A program made the translations under genes and the position numbers. This document shows positions 1-9,034 of a DNA stretch of 31,911 bases, piece by piece. The DNA comes from Atopobium sp. GTDB lineage: Bacteria; Actinomycetota; Coriobacteriia; Coriobacteriales; Atopobiaceae. The stretch's first letter is position 1; each line of letters starts with the position of its first letter. The notes under the pieces are model-generated. The model did no database searches. It had not been told where the DNA came from and saw only the letters and a program-made list of their open reading frames with translations. Location: NCBI GenBank assembly GCA_015258785.1, contig JABZHP010000009.1, positions 1-31,911 on the forward strand, written 5' to 3'.

Positions 1-72
1 ATCTTGAATAGGAACATGTCGATTCTTCAGCAGAACCTACCAAAGCTGCGCTATTTTGTGCGCCAGGCCTAA
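1..72 (+). CDS. C-terminal end of an unidentified gene (partial)
   Basis: Frame 1 is open from the first base to a TAA at 70-72 and encodes 23 residues rich in Arg, Gln and Leu, ending in YFVRQA. The other two forward frames hit stops within the first 12 bases. A long hairpin begins 44 bases after the stop, where a terminator would be expected. The fragment is too short to assign a family, so no function is offered. It could also be non-coding sequence that happens to be open. Its position, convergent with the dipeptidase gene, is the main support. Confidence 0.35.
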   Translation: MLNRNMSILQQNLPKLRYFVRQA

Positions 73-116
73 AAGCCGACGCTAACACGCTGCAGAATCA
101 AATCCCCCGCATATGA

Positions 117-156
117 ACTGCCTCCCATTTCTTATGTCCAAGAAATGGGAGGCAGT
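117..156. terminator. 17-bp perfect hairpin between convergent genes
   Basis: The arms at 117-133 and 140-156 are perfectly complementary over 17 bases (ACTGCCTCCCATTTCTT and its complement) around a 6-base loop, ATGTCC. It lies between a + strand ORF ending at 72 and the minus-strand dipeptidase ending at 211, so it probably serves both directions. Neither flank has a good run of T, so it may act as an mRNA 3' stabiliser as much as a classical intrinsic terminator. Confidence 0.6.
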
Positions 157-210
157 CAAATCAAATGGAATACAGAGGCTTTGTTTTAGCGTTTCTGCTG
201 TTTAATTAAT

Positions 211-1656
211 TTACAGGTCAAGTTGCATAAGGCGAGCAATACTGACAATGTAAATCTTGAGGGCGCGCTTGAGCCACTCCTCAGAGATTCCCTCGTCAGG
301 ACCGTGCTCCATACCAACCCACTCTGGCAGGTCTTTTGCGGCCTTACTGTCATAAGGACCAAAGGCAACTGCGCGCTTAAAGTGACGTGCATAGGTGCCT
401 CCACCAATAACAAACGCCTGCTCATCGCTGCCGGTGTACTCATGGAAGGTATCAAGCAGAGTAGTAATTTCAGGGGAGCTTGGGTCAATGTAGAAAGGTA
501 CAGCATCGGAGAGAACCTCAAAGGTGCAGCCGTGATCCTCGCCAAGCTCAGTCATGCGCTTAGTGATAGCTTCGCCCGTGGTGGAAGTAGGATAGCGAGA
601 GTCAACGGTCTGTACGTAGACGTCGCCCTTGGTGCGGATAGTACCAGAGATGCAGGTCAGAGGACCAAACTTGTCGTCTGCACTCTGGATGCCCGTACCA
701 GTACCATCAGTAGTTGAGCAAAGCTGCTGCGAGAAGGTCAAGAAGCCGCGCTCTTCTTCTCCACAGAGGTTATTATCAAGCAGGTAAGTTACAAGCAGAC
801 CAATTGCGTTGACAGTTCCTTCTGGCATGGAAGCGTGTCCACCCTTACCTGTTGCGTTAATGCGAGCAAGCTTGGTGCCATCATCTTCAACGCCTGCGTC
901 CTCAACCTTGATGGAATCAGTGTCAGCCAAGGTAGATGCGTCAGCGCGGACGAGTGCGCTTGCAAGACCTGGAATAGCGTTAGGTACGGTACCACCGTCA
1001 AGCTCAACGATCTTCTCGCTGTGTGCACCAGCGATTTTTGGAGAGGTGAACTGTGCGTGGTACACGCCCTTCTCGCCGCAGATAAGGGGGAACTCAGCGT
1101 CTGGCGTGAAGCAGAATGCTGGCTCTGGATACTTGGAGAGGTAATAAGGGACGTCACCCATGCCGGTCTCCTCGTTGTTACCAACGATGGCACGCAGGGT
1201 GTAAGGAAGCTTCTTGCCAGTCTTTTTGACCTGCTCAACAAAGAAGTGAGCTGCCCAGAGCGAGAGTGCCAGAGGGCCCTTATCGTCAAGAACACCACGA
1301 CCCAGGATGAAGCCCTCACGACGGGTAACATCAAGCGGGTCTACCGTCCAACCCTTGCCCAGAGGGACAATATCGGAGTGAGCGATGGTAGCAAGGTACT
1401 TCTCGGACTCACCAGGAAGGTCGCCAAAGCCCAGGTAGCCATCTACATCTGTAGTCTCAAGACCCAGGCGCTCTGCAATCTCAAGACCGCGACGAAGTGC
1501 CTCATAAGACTTTGGACCCCAAGGCTTGCCAGGCTCTGCTAGAGACAGATCCTCAACGGACTCTACCTGCACAAGGTAGCGGATATCCTCAATAATCTCT
1601 TCCCAGTGCTCGTTAACAAACGCCTCGGCGCTTGCTTTGAGTTCTGCATCAGTCAT
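211..1656 (-). CDS. pepV: M20 family dipeptidase (PepV/Sapep type)
   Basis: A cytosolic di-zinc (or Mn) exopeptidase that splits dipeptides, the last step of peptide use. The 481-residue protein has the M20 metal-site pattern. H93 and D95 lie in AHSDIVPLGKGW, D124/D125 in GRGVLDDKG, the catalytic/ligand pair E162-E163 in VGNNEETG, D186 in FTPDAEFP, and the C-terminal His at about 451 in MEHGPDEGI. PepV family proteins are about 470 residues, so it is full length, with the inserted lid domain between about 190 and 310. The start at 1656 is chosen because GAGGAG sits about 7 bases upstream. A longer in-frame ORF to 1719 has no such site. It is transcribed away from the gene at 1801. The exact substrate range is not visible, and carnosinase-like or beta-Ala-X specificity is possible. 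Confidence 0.9.
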   Translation of the reverse strand: MTDAELKASAEAFVNEHWEEIIEDIRYLVQVESVEDLSLAEPGKPWGPKSYEALRRGLEIAERLGLETTDVDGYLGFGDLPGESEKYLATIAHSDIVPLGKGWTVDPLDVTRREGFILGRGVLDDKGPLALSLWAAHFFVEQVKKTGKKLPYTLRAIVGNNEETGMGDVPYYLSKYPEPAFCFTPDAEFPLICGEKGVYHAQFTSPKIAGAHSEKIVELDGGTVPNAIPGLASALVRADASTLADTDSIKVEDAGVEDDGTKLARINATGKGGHASMPEGTVNAIGLLVTYLLDNNLCGEEERGFLTFSQQLCSTTDGTGTGIQSADDKFGPLTCISGTIRTKGDVYVQTVDSRYPTSTTGEAITKRMTELGEDHGCTFEVLSDAVPFYIDPSSPEITTLLDTFHEYTGSDEQAFVIGGGTYARHFKRAVAFGPYDSKAAKDLPEWVGMEHGPDEGISEEWLKRALKIYIVSIARLMQLDL

Positions 1657-1760
1657 GAAAAACTCCTCTAATTCAAACGTTTGACCTTGAAACATATGGA
1701 GAGCAGCGGTTTTAGCCACATCCCGCGTATGAAATAGACAAGGTCGGGAACAAGGTACTA

Positions 1761-1789
1761 GTTACACTATACTTAATACCCCTTATCAA
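1761..1789 (-). promoter_or_regulatory. Candidate promoter of the dipeptidase gene, overlapping a + strand -10
   Basis: Read on the minus strand, TTGATA (1784-1789) and TGTAAC (1761-1766) are separated by exactly 17 bases, matching 4 of 6 at each consensus box. On the plus strand the same DNA holds TATACT (1768-1773), a good -10 for the gene at 1801, but with no convincing -35. The two would be back-to-back overlapping promoters in a 144-base divergent gap. This is judged by eye only. Confidence 0.35.
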
Positions 1790-1800
1790 AGGAGTTAACT

Positions 1801-2322
1801 ATGACGAAAAAGACTTTTATTGGAAACGCATCATTTCTTGGCGTTTTAACGGTTTTGGGAATTGTTTTGATGGTTCTGAGGCAAACGCTGCCTCAAGACA
1901 CTTCCACTCCACTGTTCTATTCCTACATTGTTGCGCCAATTATGCTGTATTTTGGCATTGCTGGCCTGGTGGGCCTGCTTATTGCACGCAATACCGGCTT
2001 CTCGGTAACTAAGACAGTTGCAGTTGTGCTGCGTACGCTTGCTGCAATCCTTTTTGTGCTGCCATTCTTTTTCTTTCTGATTGTGGTGCTTCCTTGGGTT
2101 CTTCTCCGAGGACTTTTTGCAATCCTTATGGTTGTCATGCTCTATGCACCATGGTTCTGGGCACTCTTTGGCCTGCTCTATGGCTTGAGCTGGGCTCAGC
2201 AGAAGGTTATTGAGGACGTCACTGCTGATCCATTTGCAGAGGATGCGGCAACTCAGAAAGCTGCTGGCGAGAAGACCGATGTAGCTGATACAGATACAGC
2301 TAACGAAGACGCAGTCAACTAA
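1801..2322 (+). CDS. Small polytopic membrane protein of unknown function
   Basis: I do not recognise this 173-residue protein. It shows about four hydrophobic segments (roughly residues 9-27, 40-62, 70-98 and 103-130), two of them very rich in Phe and Leu (LPFFFFLIVVLPW). A hydrophilic, acidic tail of about 40 residues follows (DPFAEDAAT to the end). The tail is probably cytoplasmic. The start ATG has AAAGGAGTTAACT in front, a strong ribosome binding site. The gene ends 47 bases before the large ABC transporter and no terminator lies between, so the two are probably co-transcribed. It could be an accessory subunit of that transporter, but this is only inferred from position. Confidence 0.75.
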   Translation: MTKKTFIGNASFLGVLTVLGIVLMVLRQTLPQDTSTPLFYSYIVAPIMLYFGIAGLVGLLIARNTGFSVTKTVAVVLRTLAAILFVLPFFFFLIVVLPWVLLRGLFAILMVVMLYAPWFWALFGLLYGLSWAQQKVIEDVTADPFAEDAATQKAAGEKTDVADTDTANEDAVN

Positions 2323-2369
2323 CAGGAAAGTCCCGCGCTCCATACAGTCCAACAAGAAAGAAGCAACTC

Positions 2370-5300
2370 GTGCTTGAACTCAAAGGTATTTCAAAGCGTT
2401 ATAACACCGGCGGATTCGAACAGACTGCAATGGATTGCATTTCCGTTGCGTTTAGGGATAACGAGTTTGTAGCAATCCTTGGCCCTTCAGGCTCGGGTAA
2501 GACTACTATGCTCAATGTTATTGGTGGTCTGGATCGCTTTGACTCAGGAGACTTGCTGGTAGATGGTATTTCTACCAAGAAGTTCAAAGAGCGTGACTGG
2601 GATACGTACAGAAACAACCGCATTGGTTTTGTATTCCAGGCCTATAACCTTATTCCTCATCAAAGCGTGGTAAGTAACGTTGAGCTTGCATTGACACTTT
2701 CTGGTGTCTCCAAGACAGAACGTCATGAACGTGCGCTTGAAGCCCTTGATAAGGTTGGCCTTAAAGCACACGCAAATAAGCGCCCAAATCAGCTTTCTGG
2801 CGGACAGATGCAGCGCGTGGCTATTGCTCGTGCACTGGTAAATGATCCAGAGATTTTGCTGGCAGATGAGCCAACAGGTGCACTTGACTCTTCAACATCC
2901 GTACAAGTTATGGATTTGCTCAAAGAGGTGGCCAAGGACCGTTTAGTCATCATGGTTACGCATAATCCTGAGCTGGCTCATCAGTATGCAACGCGTATTG
3001 TTGAATTGGCAGATGGCCAGGTAACTGCTGATTCAGATCCATTTGATGTTGCAAGCGTTTCTCGTCGAGAAGCCAAGCCTTCTCGCAAGACCTCTATGTC
3101 GCTTCTGACTGCACTGGGTCTCTCGTTTAATAACCTCATGACCAAAAAGGGCCGCACGCTCATGACAGCGTTTGCAGGCTCTATTGGCATTATTGGTATT
3201 GCGGCAATTCTGGCGCTGGCAAATGGTGCAAACGAGTACATCAAAAAGGTTGAGGAGGATACGCTTTCAATGTATCCGCTCACCATCTCTGAGCAGTCCG
3301 TTAATATTTCTTCCTTTATTTCTGGAAGTGGAAGCAGTTCTGACTCGGCTGATTCTCAAACGCAAGATGCACAAAGCGAGATGACGCAAAATCAGAAAAA
3401 TGCAGAAGCTGCAAAGCTAGAAAATCAACCTGCTGAAGGCGCTATTCCTACTAACAACAGGCTAGGCATGCAGGCTGAAAGCATTGGTTCTAATGATTTG
3501 ACCAGCCTGAAGGCATTTCTCGATAACAATGGTGGGGGAATCAACTCCTACGCAAGCGCTATTACGTATGGTTATTCTGTAAGCCCCTTCATCTACCTGC
3601 CAGCAGGCGCGGACTCTGGCTCTTCTGACCCTGTTCAGGTGCAGCCAGATGTTACCTTCTCTAAGGTGTCGCCTAAGATTCCGTCATATAGTCCGCTTGC
3701 TTCATTTGCAAGTACCACGCTGTTTAGTGAGCTTCCGGGAAATCCTTCCATTTACGAGGACCGCTATACGGTTCGTGCTGGTAGATGGCCGACTGCTTGG
3801 AACGAGGCTGTTCTGGTACTGCGTCCAAACGGCACCATGGATGACTTTTTGGAGTACACGCTTGGCCTGCGTGATTACGCTGGCCTGCGCTCTACCGTTG
3901 ATAAAATTGCAAGTGGAGAATCTGGCACTATCGAAGAGTCTGATAGCACGTACACCTACGACCAGCTAATGTCTCCAACCTTTAAGCTGGTTATGCCTCA
4001 TCAGCGCTATGTATGGGACGGAAATCTTGGTGTCTGGACAGACAAATCCGATGATCAGTCATACATGAATGACCTCATTGCTAATGCGCCTGACCTGCAT
4101 ATCGTTGGTGTTGTCCAGGCAAAAGATCCAACTACTACAGGAGCGCTCTCAGAAGGCATTTACTACACGCCGCAACTGACTCAGAAAATGATTTCTGATG
4201 CGGCAGCTTCTCCCATTGTTCAGGATCAGATGAATCGTCCAGATGTTGACGTTTTCACTGGTAAAACCTTTGAGGACGAGAAGAACGGTCAAACTTCTGA
4301 GGGACTTTCTATTGGCTCTCTCATTTCCGTTGATTCGAATACGCTTTCCTCGGCGTTCAACTTTAATCCACAGGCGCTGAACTTATCGTCAATTAATCTG
4401 TCTGGCTTGGATATGTCCTCGCTTGACCTCTCTGACGTGCAGTTACCTGCTTTTGATCCGTCACAGCTTAATTTGTCTGATAGCGATGTTCTGTCTTCTG
4501 TTACGTCTTCGCTTGATCCAGCTGCGTTGGCTGCGGCTTTCCCAGAGCTCTCTGCAGCAGACATTCAGCAGATCCTTTCTGGCATTACCGTTAATTTCAA
4601 ACCAGGAGGACAAGCTGCCATTTCTTCACTTATGGGAAATATTGCTCTGGGATGGAACTCTTGGAGCGCTGCTAATCCCGGTAAGACCATGGCAGACTAC
4701 CTTGCAACAGATCAGGTACGCACGCAGATTGTAACTACGGTTTCTTCTGCGGTTGATACCGATGACCTGCAGCAACAGCTGGTTAGTGCTCTAGCAAATA
4801 AGCTGGGAACCAACCCAGACCTTCCAAGTGTTCAGGCTGAGGTTTCTCAGAGGCTTATGAGTGCTTATCAATCACAGATTGCAAGTACACTTTCTACAGC
4901 TATTACGCGTGCTATGAGCGTATATGTACAGTCCGCGTTGACAAGCGTGATGACGCAGGTTGCTTCAAGAATGCAAAATCAGATTGCAGGCGCACTCAAT
5001 ACAGCTATGCAGGGCGTTGTGGCAAATATGTCCAATGCAATGCAGGTAGATCAAGCAACGCTGGCAAGTGCCTTCAAACTCAATGCAGATCCATCGCAGT
5101 TGGCAGCTATTGCTGCGTCAATGCTGCGCACAGCACCAGCAACGTATGAGTCAAATCTTACCAAGATGGGGTACGCGGACCTTAATAAGCCCACGTCAAT
5201 CAATATTTATCCGAAAGACTTTGCAAGTAAAGAAAAGATTGTTGAAATTCTTAATACGTACAATGCCGACGCAAAGGCTGCTGGCGAAGAGTCCAAGGTA

Positions 5301-5762
5301 ATTACGTATACCGATATTGTCGGCGCGCTGATGAGCTCTGTTACGCTGATTGTTGATATGATCTCGGCCATGCTAATTGCGTTTGTATCCATCTCGCTTG
5401 TTGTTTCGAGCATTATGATTGGCATCATTACGTTCATCTCGGTGCTTGAACGTAAAAAGGAAATTGGTATTTTGCGCTCCATTGGTGCTTCCAGGCGAGA
5501 TATTGCTAACGTATTCAACGCGGAGACGTTTATCGAAGGCCTCATCTCTGGTGTTATGGGCATTGGCATTACGCAGCTGCTCATTTTGCCCGCAAATGCT
5601 GTGGTCAAAGCCATGTTTAACGTGGACAACCTGGTGGTCTTGCCGCTGAATGGTGCGCTCATTTTGATTCTGATCAGCGTTGTCTTGACGCTCCTTGCAG
5701 GTCTTATTCCTGCAGGTAGGGCAGCTAAGTCCGATCCAGTTCAGGCACTGAGAAGCGAGTAG
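2370..5762 (+). CDS. Fused ABC ATPase and MacB/FtsX-type permease with a large extracellular domain
   Basis: The protein has 1130 residues. The N-terminal ATPase is of the LolD/MacB type: Walker A GPSGSGKTT at 38-46, signature LSGGQ at 142-146, Walker B ILLADEP at 162-168, H-loop His198. A membrane segment follows (about 262-286), then about 690 residues that must lie outside the cell. Three C-terminal membrane segments carry the FtsX hallmark ERKKEIGILRSIGAS. The order ATPase, TM1, ectodomain, TM2-4 matches the MacB family, but MacB is only about 650 residues, so the ectodomain is greatly enlarged. Such Type VII ABC proteins usually transduce ATP energy to periplasmic or surface work (export, lipoprotein handling, wall-hydrolase control) rather than carry solutes across. 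The start is GTG at 2370 with a weak purine-rich site. It shares a probable operon with the gene at 1801 and ends before a strong bidirectional terminator. The substrate is unknown. Confidence 0.9.
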   Translation: MLELKGISKRYNTGGFEQTAMDCISVAFRDNEFVAILGPSGSGKTTMLNVIGGLDRFDSGDLLVDGISTKKFKERDWDTYRNNRIGFVFQAYNLIPHQSVVSNVELALTLSGVSKTERHERALEALDKVGLKAHANKRPNQLSGGQMQRVAIARALVNDPEILLADEPTGALDSSTSVQVMDLLKEVAKDRLVIMVTHNPELAHQYATRIVELADGQVTADSDPFDVASVSRREAKPSRKTSMSLLTALGLSFNNLMTKKGRTLMTAFAGSIGIIGIAAILALANGANEYIKKVEEDTLSMYPLTISEQSVNISSFISGSGSSSDSADSQTQDAQSEMTQNQKNAEAAKLENQPAEGAIPTNNRLGMQAESIGSNDLTSLKAFLDNNGGGINSYASAITYGYSVSPFIYLPAGADSGSSDPVQVQPDVTFSKVSPKIPSYSPLASFASTTLFSELPGNPSIYEDRYTVRAGRWPTAWNEAVLVLRPNGTMDDFLEYTLGLRDYAGLRSTVDKIASGESGTIEESDSTYTYDQLMSPTFKLVMPHQRYVWDGNLGVWTDKSDDQSYMNDLIANAPDLHIVGVVQAKDPTTTGALSEGIYYTPQLTQKMISDAAASPIVQDQMNRPDVDVFTGKTFEDEKNGQTSEGLSIGSLISVDSNTLSSAFNFNPQALNLSSINLSGLDMSSLDLSDVQLPAFDPSQLNLSDSDVLSSVTSSLDPAALAAAFPELSAADIQQILSGITVNFKPGGQAAISSLMGNIALGWNSWSAANPGKTMADYLATDQVRTQIVTTVSSAVDTDDLQQQLVSALANKLGTNPDLPSVQAEVSQRLMSAYQSQIASTLSTAITRAMSVYVQSALTSVMTQVASRMQNQIAGALNTAMQGVVANMSNAMQVDQATLASAFKLNADPSQLAAIAASMLRTAPATYESNLTKMGYADLNKPTSINIYPKDFASKEKIVEILNTYNADAKAAGEESKVITYTDIVGALMSSVTLIVDMISAMLIAFVSISLVVSSIMIGIITFISVLERKKEIGILRSIGASRRDIANVFNAETFIEGLISGVMGIGITQLLILPANAVVKAMFNVDNLVVLPLNGALILILISVVLTLLAGLIPAGRAAKSDPVQALRSE

Positions 5763-5824
5763 CCTACTGCCTAAGCGCGTCATCTGGCGAGAAGGTCGTC
5801 GAGCGGTACGTTTTACCTCACAAG

Positions 5825-5860
5825 AAAAGCCCTGTCATACGCGTGTATGACAGGGCTTTT
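5825..5860. terminator. Bidirectional intrinsic terminator
   Basis: Perfect 16-bp stem: AAAAGCCCTGTCATAC at 5825-5840 pairs with 5845-5860 around a GCGT loop. T-runs follow on both strands (GGGCTTTT, then ACGTTTTTA on the plus strand). It lies between the convergent ABC transporter and M16 protease genes and should end both. Confidence 0.92.
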
Positions 5861-5884
5861 ACGTTTTTATTGCAGCTACCAGGC

Positions 5885-8842
5885 CTAGTTCTCCTGGCCG
5901 TCAAAGAGGTCGACAACCTCAAGACCAAGCTTGGAGGCTTCAATGGCATCCTTTGCGCCAAAGACAACAATCGAGAGGTCATCATAGCTTTGAGGCATAG
6001 TGCTTCCCAGTGCCTTGATGTCTTCTACCTGGGCGTGAAGGATTTTCTCGCGAAGTTTACGCAAACGCTCTGGGTCACGGTGGTTGAAGTACTCAATGTC
6101 TTGCCTGCGAGCAAGCATGCGAGCGGGAACAGGAGCGTCAACGCCTGCAACAGAGGCAACTACGTAGCCCTCAAACTCGTCAGCGTCTGGAGTCCACTCA
6201 GAGAGCCAGCTACCTGCACCAACATAGCGGTCAAGGGTTGCATCAAGCGCAGGGTCTCGGTAGGAGACAAAGCTCTGCAGGCCAGCAATAGAGTTTCTGA
6301 ACATGACGCCATAAGCTCCGCCCTTAACGCGAACCTCGTTCCACAGGTAATCAAGACCCAGAACCCTGGTTGCAACAAGCCAGTTACCCTGCTGTTCATG
6401 AGTTGCGTGAGCAACGTTTGGATAGGAGAGACCAACATAAGAAACGTTTGACGGAATGAGGTAGGCCACGCGCTGCAGCTTGCCTTCAGGAACAACAAGT
6501 GTCTGCGTTGCACTGTCTACCTGCGATTCATTGCCCTTCTTGAGGTTAAGATCTCCAGCTACTTGCCAGAATGCCTCGCGGCTCTGAGTGGAGCCGGTAA
6601 AGCTGACGGTAACGTTGTCTGCACGGAAAATCTTGCAAGTAAGTGCATCCAGGTCTTTTGCAAGCTGAGGAGCGCGCTCATCCCAGTTGGCAAGCAGGTT
6701 CTTTAGGTACTCGTAGAATCCAACGCCTGCCAGCGCATCGTTTACGCGGCTAGCAGCAGAATAGGAGTTCAAAGCCTTATTTTGTGCAGCGGTATGGCCC
6801 GCACCTACAAAGTACTGCTCCTGTGCAATACGTCGCTGAATCAAGATGTTCTTGAGGCGACCCAAGTCGTCAAAACACGTGCTGGACCAGACCTCAGAAG
6901 GAATGCTTGCAAGCCCCTGGGTTTTCTCGGCAAGGGCGCTTGCAGCAACAATAAAGGCGGGACGTGCCTGGTTAAGGGTGTCTTGGTCGTAGATATCTGT
7001 GAAGAACGAGAGGTGACCAAGGTTGCTCTCAATAAGAATATCAAGCTCGGATGCGGTATGTGTAGCCGTATCAAGCTTTCCCAGCGCCTCAGTAAGAATG
7101 CCCACAAGTGGCAGCTCTTCAAAGGTAACTGCGCTGGTCAAATCAAAGTAATGGTAGACGTAGTCGATGCCGTGAGTATCCAGCTCGTGCGCAATGCACG
7201 ATAGGGGAGCTTCAACCTCAAAGCCAGCAGGACGCTCTCTACCTGCACCGATATCACTGAGCGAGAGGGACGGCAGCTTGGCTAAGTCTTCTGGAGCGTC
7301 AGGTGTTTCTTGCTCCAGACGCAGTGCCTCTACCTCTACGCGGATCTTCTCGACGTCCTCATCAGTGAGCGTGGAGCGAAGTTGTGCCAGTTCAGCGGCT
7401 TCTTCCTGAGCCTCTCCCTCGTCTGTAGGGACAAGCTCAACCTGAGCTGCGTGCTTGCTGTTGCAGATGAGCTCCAGCAGCAACTTCTCAAAGCCCTTTT
7501 GAGCTGCAAGTTCTTTGACGTAGGCGATGGCATCCTCGTAGCGGATGTAATCCAGAGGACGTGCGTCGTCATAGAGCCAGCTTGAAAGCGAACGCAGCGT
7601 GTACTCAATACCGTTTGAGTACGGCTGATCATTTTCGCGTAGGTTAAACTCTGCAAGTGCAATGGAAGCATTGAGCTTCTTTGGATCAATGCCTTCGGAA
7701 GCAATCTTTTTGCAGGTAGTCTCTACCAGCTCACGGAACTTTTGAGCTGCATCTTCTTTAAGGCCTTTGAGCTGCAAGAAGAGCATAGGTTGGGCAAGGT
7801 CGTCGGAGAGATAGTAGCTAAAGTCATCGCCAAGCTCCGCGTCAAGAATTACACGCTTGAGCGGGGATTCATTGGAGCCCATGAGGGTGTCAAACAAGAT
7901 ATCTGCTGCCATCATCTTATTGCGCTGGTCAGGCGTTCCAAGCACGTAGCCCAGGCCAACGCTGGAGTTGTCGGCTGTGGTGTTCATGCGGACCTGAGCA
8001 GGCTCGGGCAACACGGGTGCCTGCAGGTTAAGCGGATTGGTGGCACCTGCATCGCGTTTCTCGGCAGATGCAAACCTCTGGGCAATAAAGGAGAGCTCAC
8101 GCTCGCAATCAAGGTCGCCGTAGAGGAAGGTGTAGCTGTTAGAGAGGTCGTAGTGGCGAGCGTGGGTGTCCAGGAAGTTCTCGTAGGTGAGTTCGGGGAT
8201 TGCACGAGGCTTACCACCGGATTCTTTGCCGTATGCGGTGTCAGGGAAGAGGGCCTCGCTCACAGAATCGTAGAGTACGCGATCAGGGTCAGAGAGGGCG
8301 CCCTTCATCTCGTTGAAGACAACGCCGTTGTAGCTCAGATTGCCCTGCTCGTCAGCCTCTAGGTGCCAACCTTCCTGCTCAAAGATGCGCTTGCGCTTAT
8401 AGATTGCAGGATGCAGAACGGCGTCTAGGTATACGCTCATCAAGTTTTCCAAGTCAGCTACATTTGTGCTGGCCACAGGGTATACCGTCTTGTCGGGGTA
8501 GGTCATTGCGTTCAAGAACGTCTGCATAGAGGTCTTGAGCAGGTTAACAAAAGGCTCCTTGACAGGATAGGCATCGGATCCACAGAGAACAGAGTGCTCC
8601 AAGATGTGGAAGACGCCGGTGTGGTCTACAGGAGGGGTCTTAAAAGCAATGGCAAACGAGCGATTATCATCGTCGCAGGCAAACCACATAAGGCGAGCAC
8701 CTGTAGGAACATGCTTAAAGATGTAGACGTAGCCAGAAATCTCGTTAACCCACTCAGCTGAGATTACCTCAAAGCTCTTGTCTTCTGCATGAAGCGTACC
8801 AACAGAAAACGCACTGTCCATCTGCGAATACTTGGATGTCAT
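5885..8842 (-). CDS. M16C insulinase-family metalloprotease (PreP/presequence protease type)
   Basis: A large cytosolic zinc peptidase that degrades free peptides inside a closed chamber. The 985-residue length fits the PreP/M16C class, which fuses two M16 halves in one chain. The inverted zinc motif is HILEH at residues 79-83, and the third ligand is E178 in VVFNEMKG, about 95 residues on. The C-terminal half has RVKGGAYG, the usual substrate-binding R/Y element. There is no signal peptide or membrane segment. The start is uncertain. The ORF runs in frame to a TTG at 8938, with further ATGs at about 8905, 8842 and 8821, and none has a clear ribosome binding site. The ATG at 8842 is chosen because the conserved domain starts about 30 residues later. 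It is a single gene, convergent with the ABC transporter and divergent from the exporter at 9035. Confidence 0.9.
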   Translation of the reverse strand: MTSKYSQMDSAFSVGTLHAEDKSFEVISAEWVNEISGYVYIFKHVPTGARLMWFACDDDNRSFAIAFKTPPVDHTGVFHILEHSVLCGSDAYPVKEPFVNLLKTSMQTFLNAMTYPDKTVYPVASTNVADLENLMSVYLDAVLHPAIYKRKRIFEQEGWHLEADEQGNLSYNGVVFNEMKGALSDPDRVLYDSVSEALFPDTAYGKESGGKPRAIPELTYENFLDTHARHYDLSNSYTFLYGDLDCERELSFIAQRFASAEKRDAGATNPLNLQAPVLPEPAQVRMNTTADNSSVGLGYVLGTPDQRNKMMAADILFDTLMGSNESPLKRVILDAELGDDFSYYLSDDLAQPMLFLQLKGLKEDAAQKFRELVETTCKKIASEGIDPKKLNASIALAEFNLRENDQPYSNGIEYTLRSLSSWLYDDARPLDYIRYEDAIAYVKELAAQKGFEKLLLELICNSKHAAQVELVPTDEGEAQEEAAELAQLRSTLTDEDVEKIRVEVEALRLEQETPDAPEDLAKLPSLSLSDIGAGRERPAGFEVEAPLSCIAHELDTHGIDYVYHYFDLTSAVTFEELPLVGILTEALGKLDTATHTASELDILIESNLGHLSFFTDIYDQDTLNQARPAFIVAASALAEKTQGLASIPSEVWSSTCFDDLGRLKNILIQRRIAQEQYFVGAGHTAAQNKALNSYSAASRVNDALAGVGFYEYLKNLLANWDERAPQLAKDLDALTCKIFRADNVTVSFTGSTQSREAFWQVAGDLNLKKGNESQVDSATQTLVVPEGKLQRVAYLIPSNVSYVGLSYPNVAHATHEQQGNWLVATRVLGLDYLWNEVRVKGGAYGVMFRNSIAGLQSFVSYRDPALDATLDRYVGAGSWLSEWTPDADEFEGYVVASVAGVDAPVPARMLARRQDIEYFNHRDPERLRKLREKILHAQVEDIKALGSTMPQSYDDLSIVVFGAKDAIEASKLGLEVVDLFDGQEN

Positions 8843-9034
8843 AAGCTGCCAATCTATACGAAACCTTACGTGAGCATCATTGCCGTTTTGGACCATCTTG
8901 CCCATCTGAACCGTTTGGAGACTTGAGACTCCGCACAAAGCAGGGTAAGGTGGATTTTTGTTATTGTGATACTACCGCGTCAGAGAAAAAGTGACACTTG
9001 TACCCGTATTTTGTAATGAAAGATTTATACCCAG

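Noticed and set aside
223..717. Long plus-strand open frame opposite the dipeptidase gene
   Set aside because: It is antisense to a clear M20 peptidase, has no ribosome site, and its translation resembles nothing. It is a shadow of the real gene. The same holds for other opposite-strand frames, such as 5843-6451 and 7742-8362 under the M16 gene and 12617-13450 under the surface protein.
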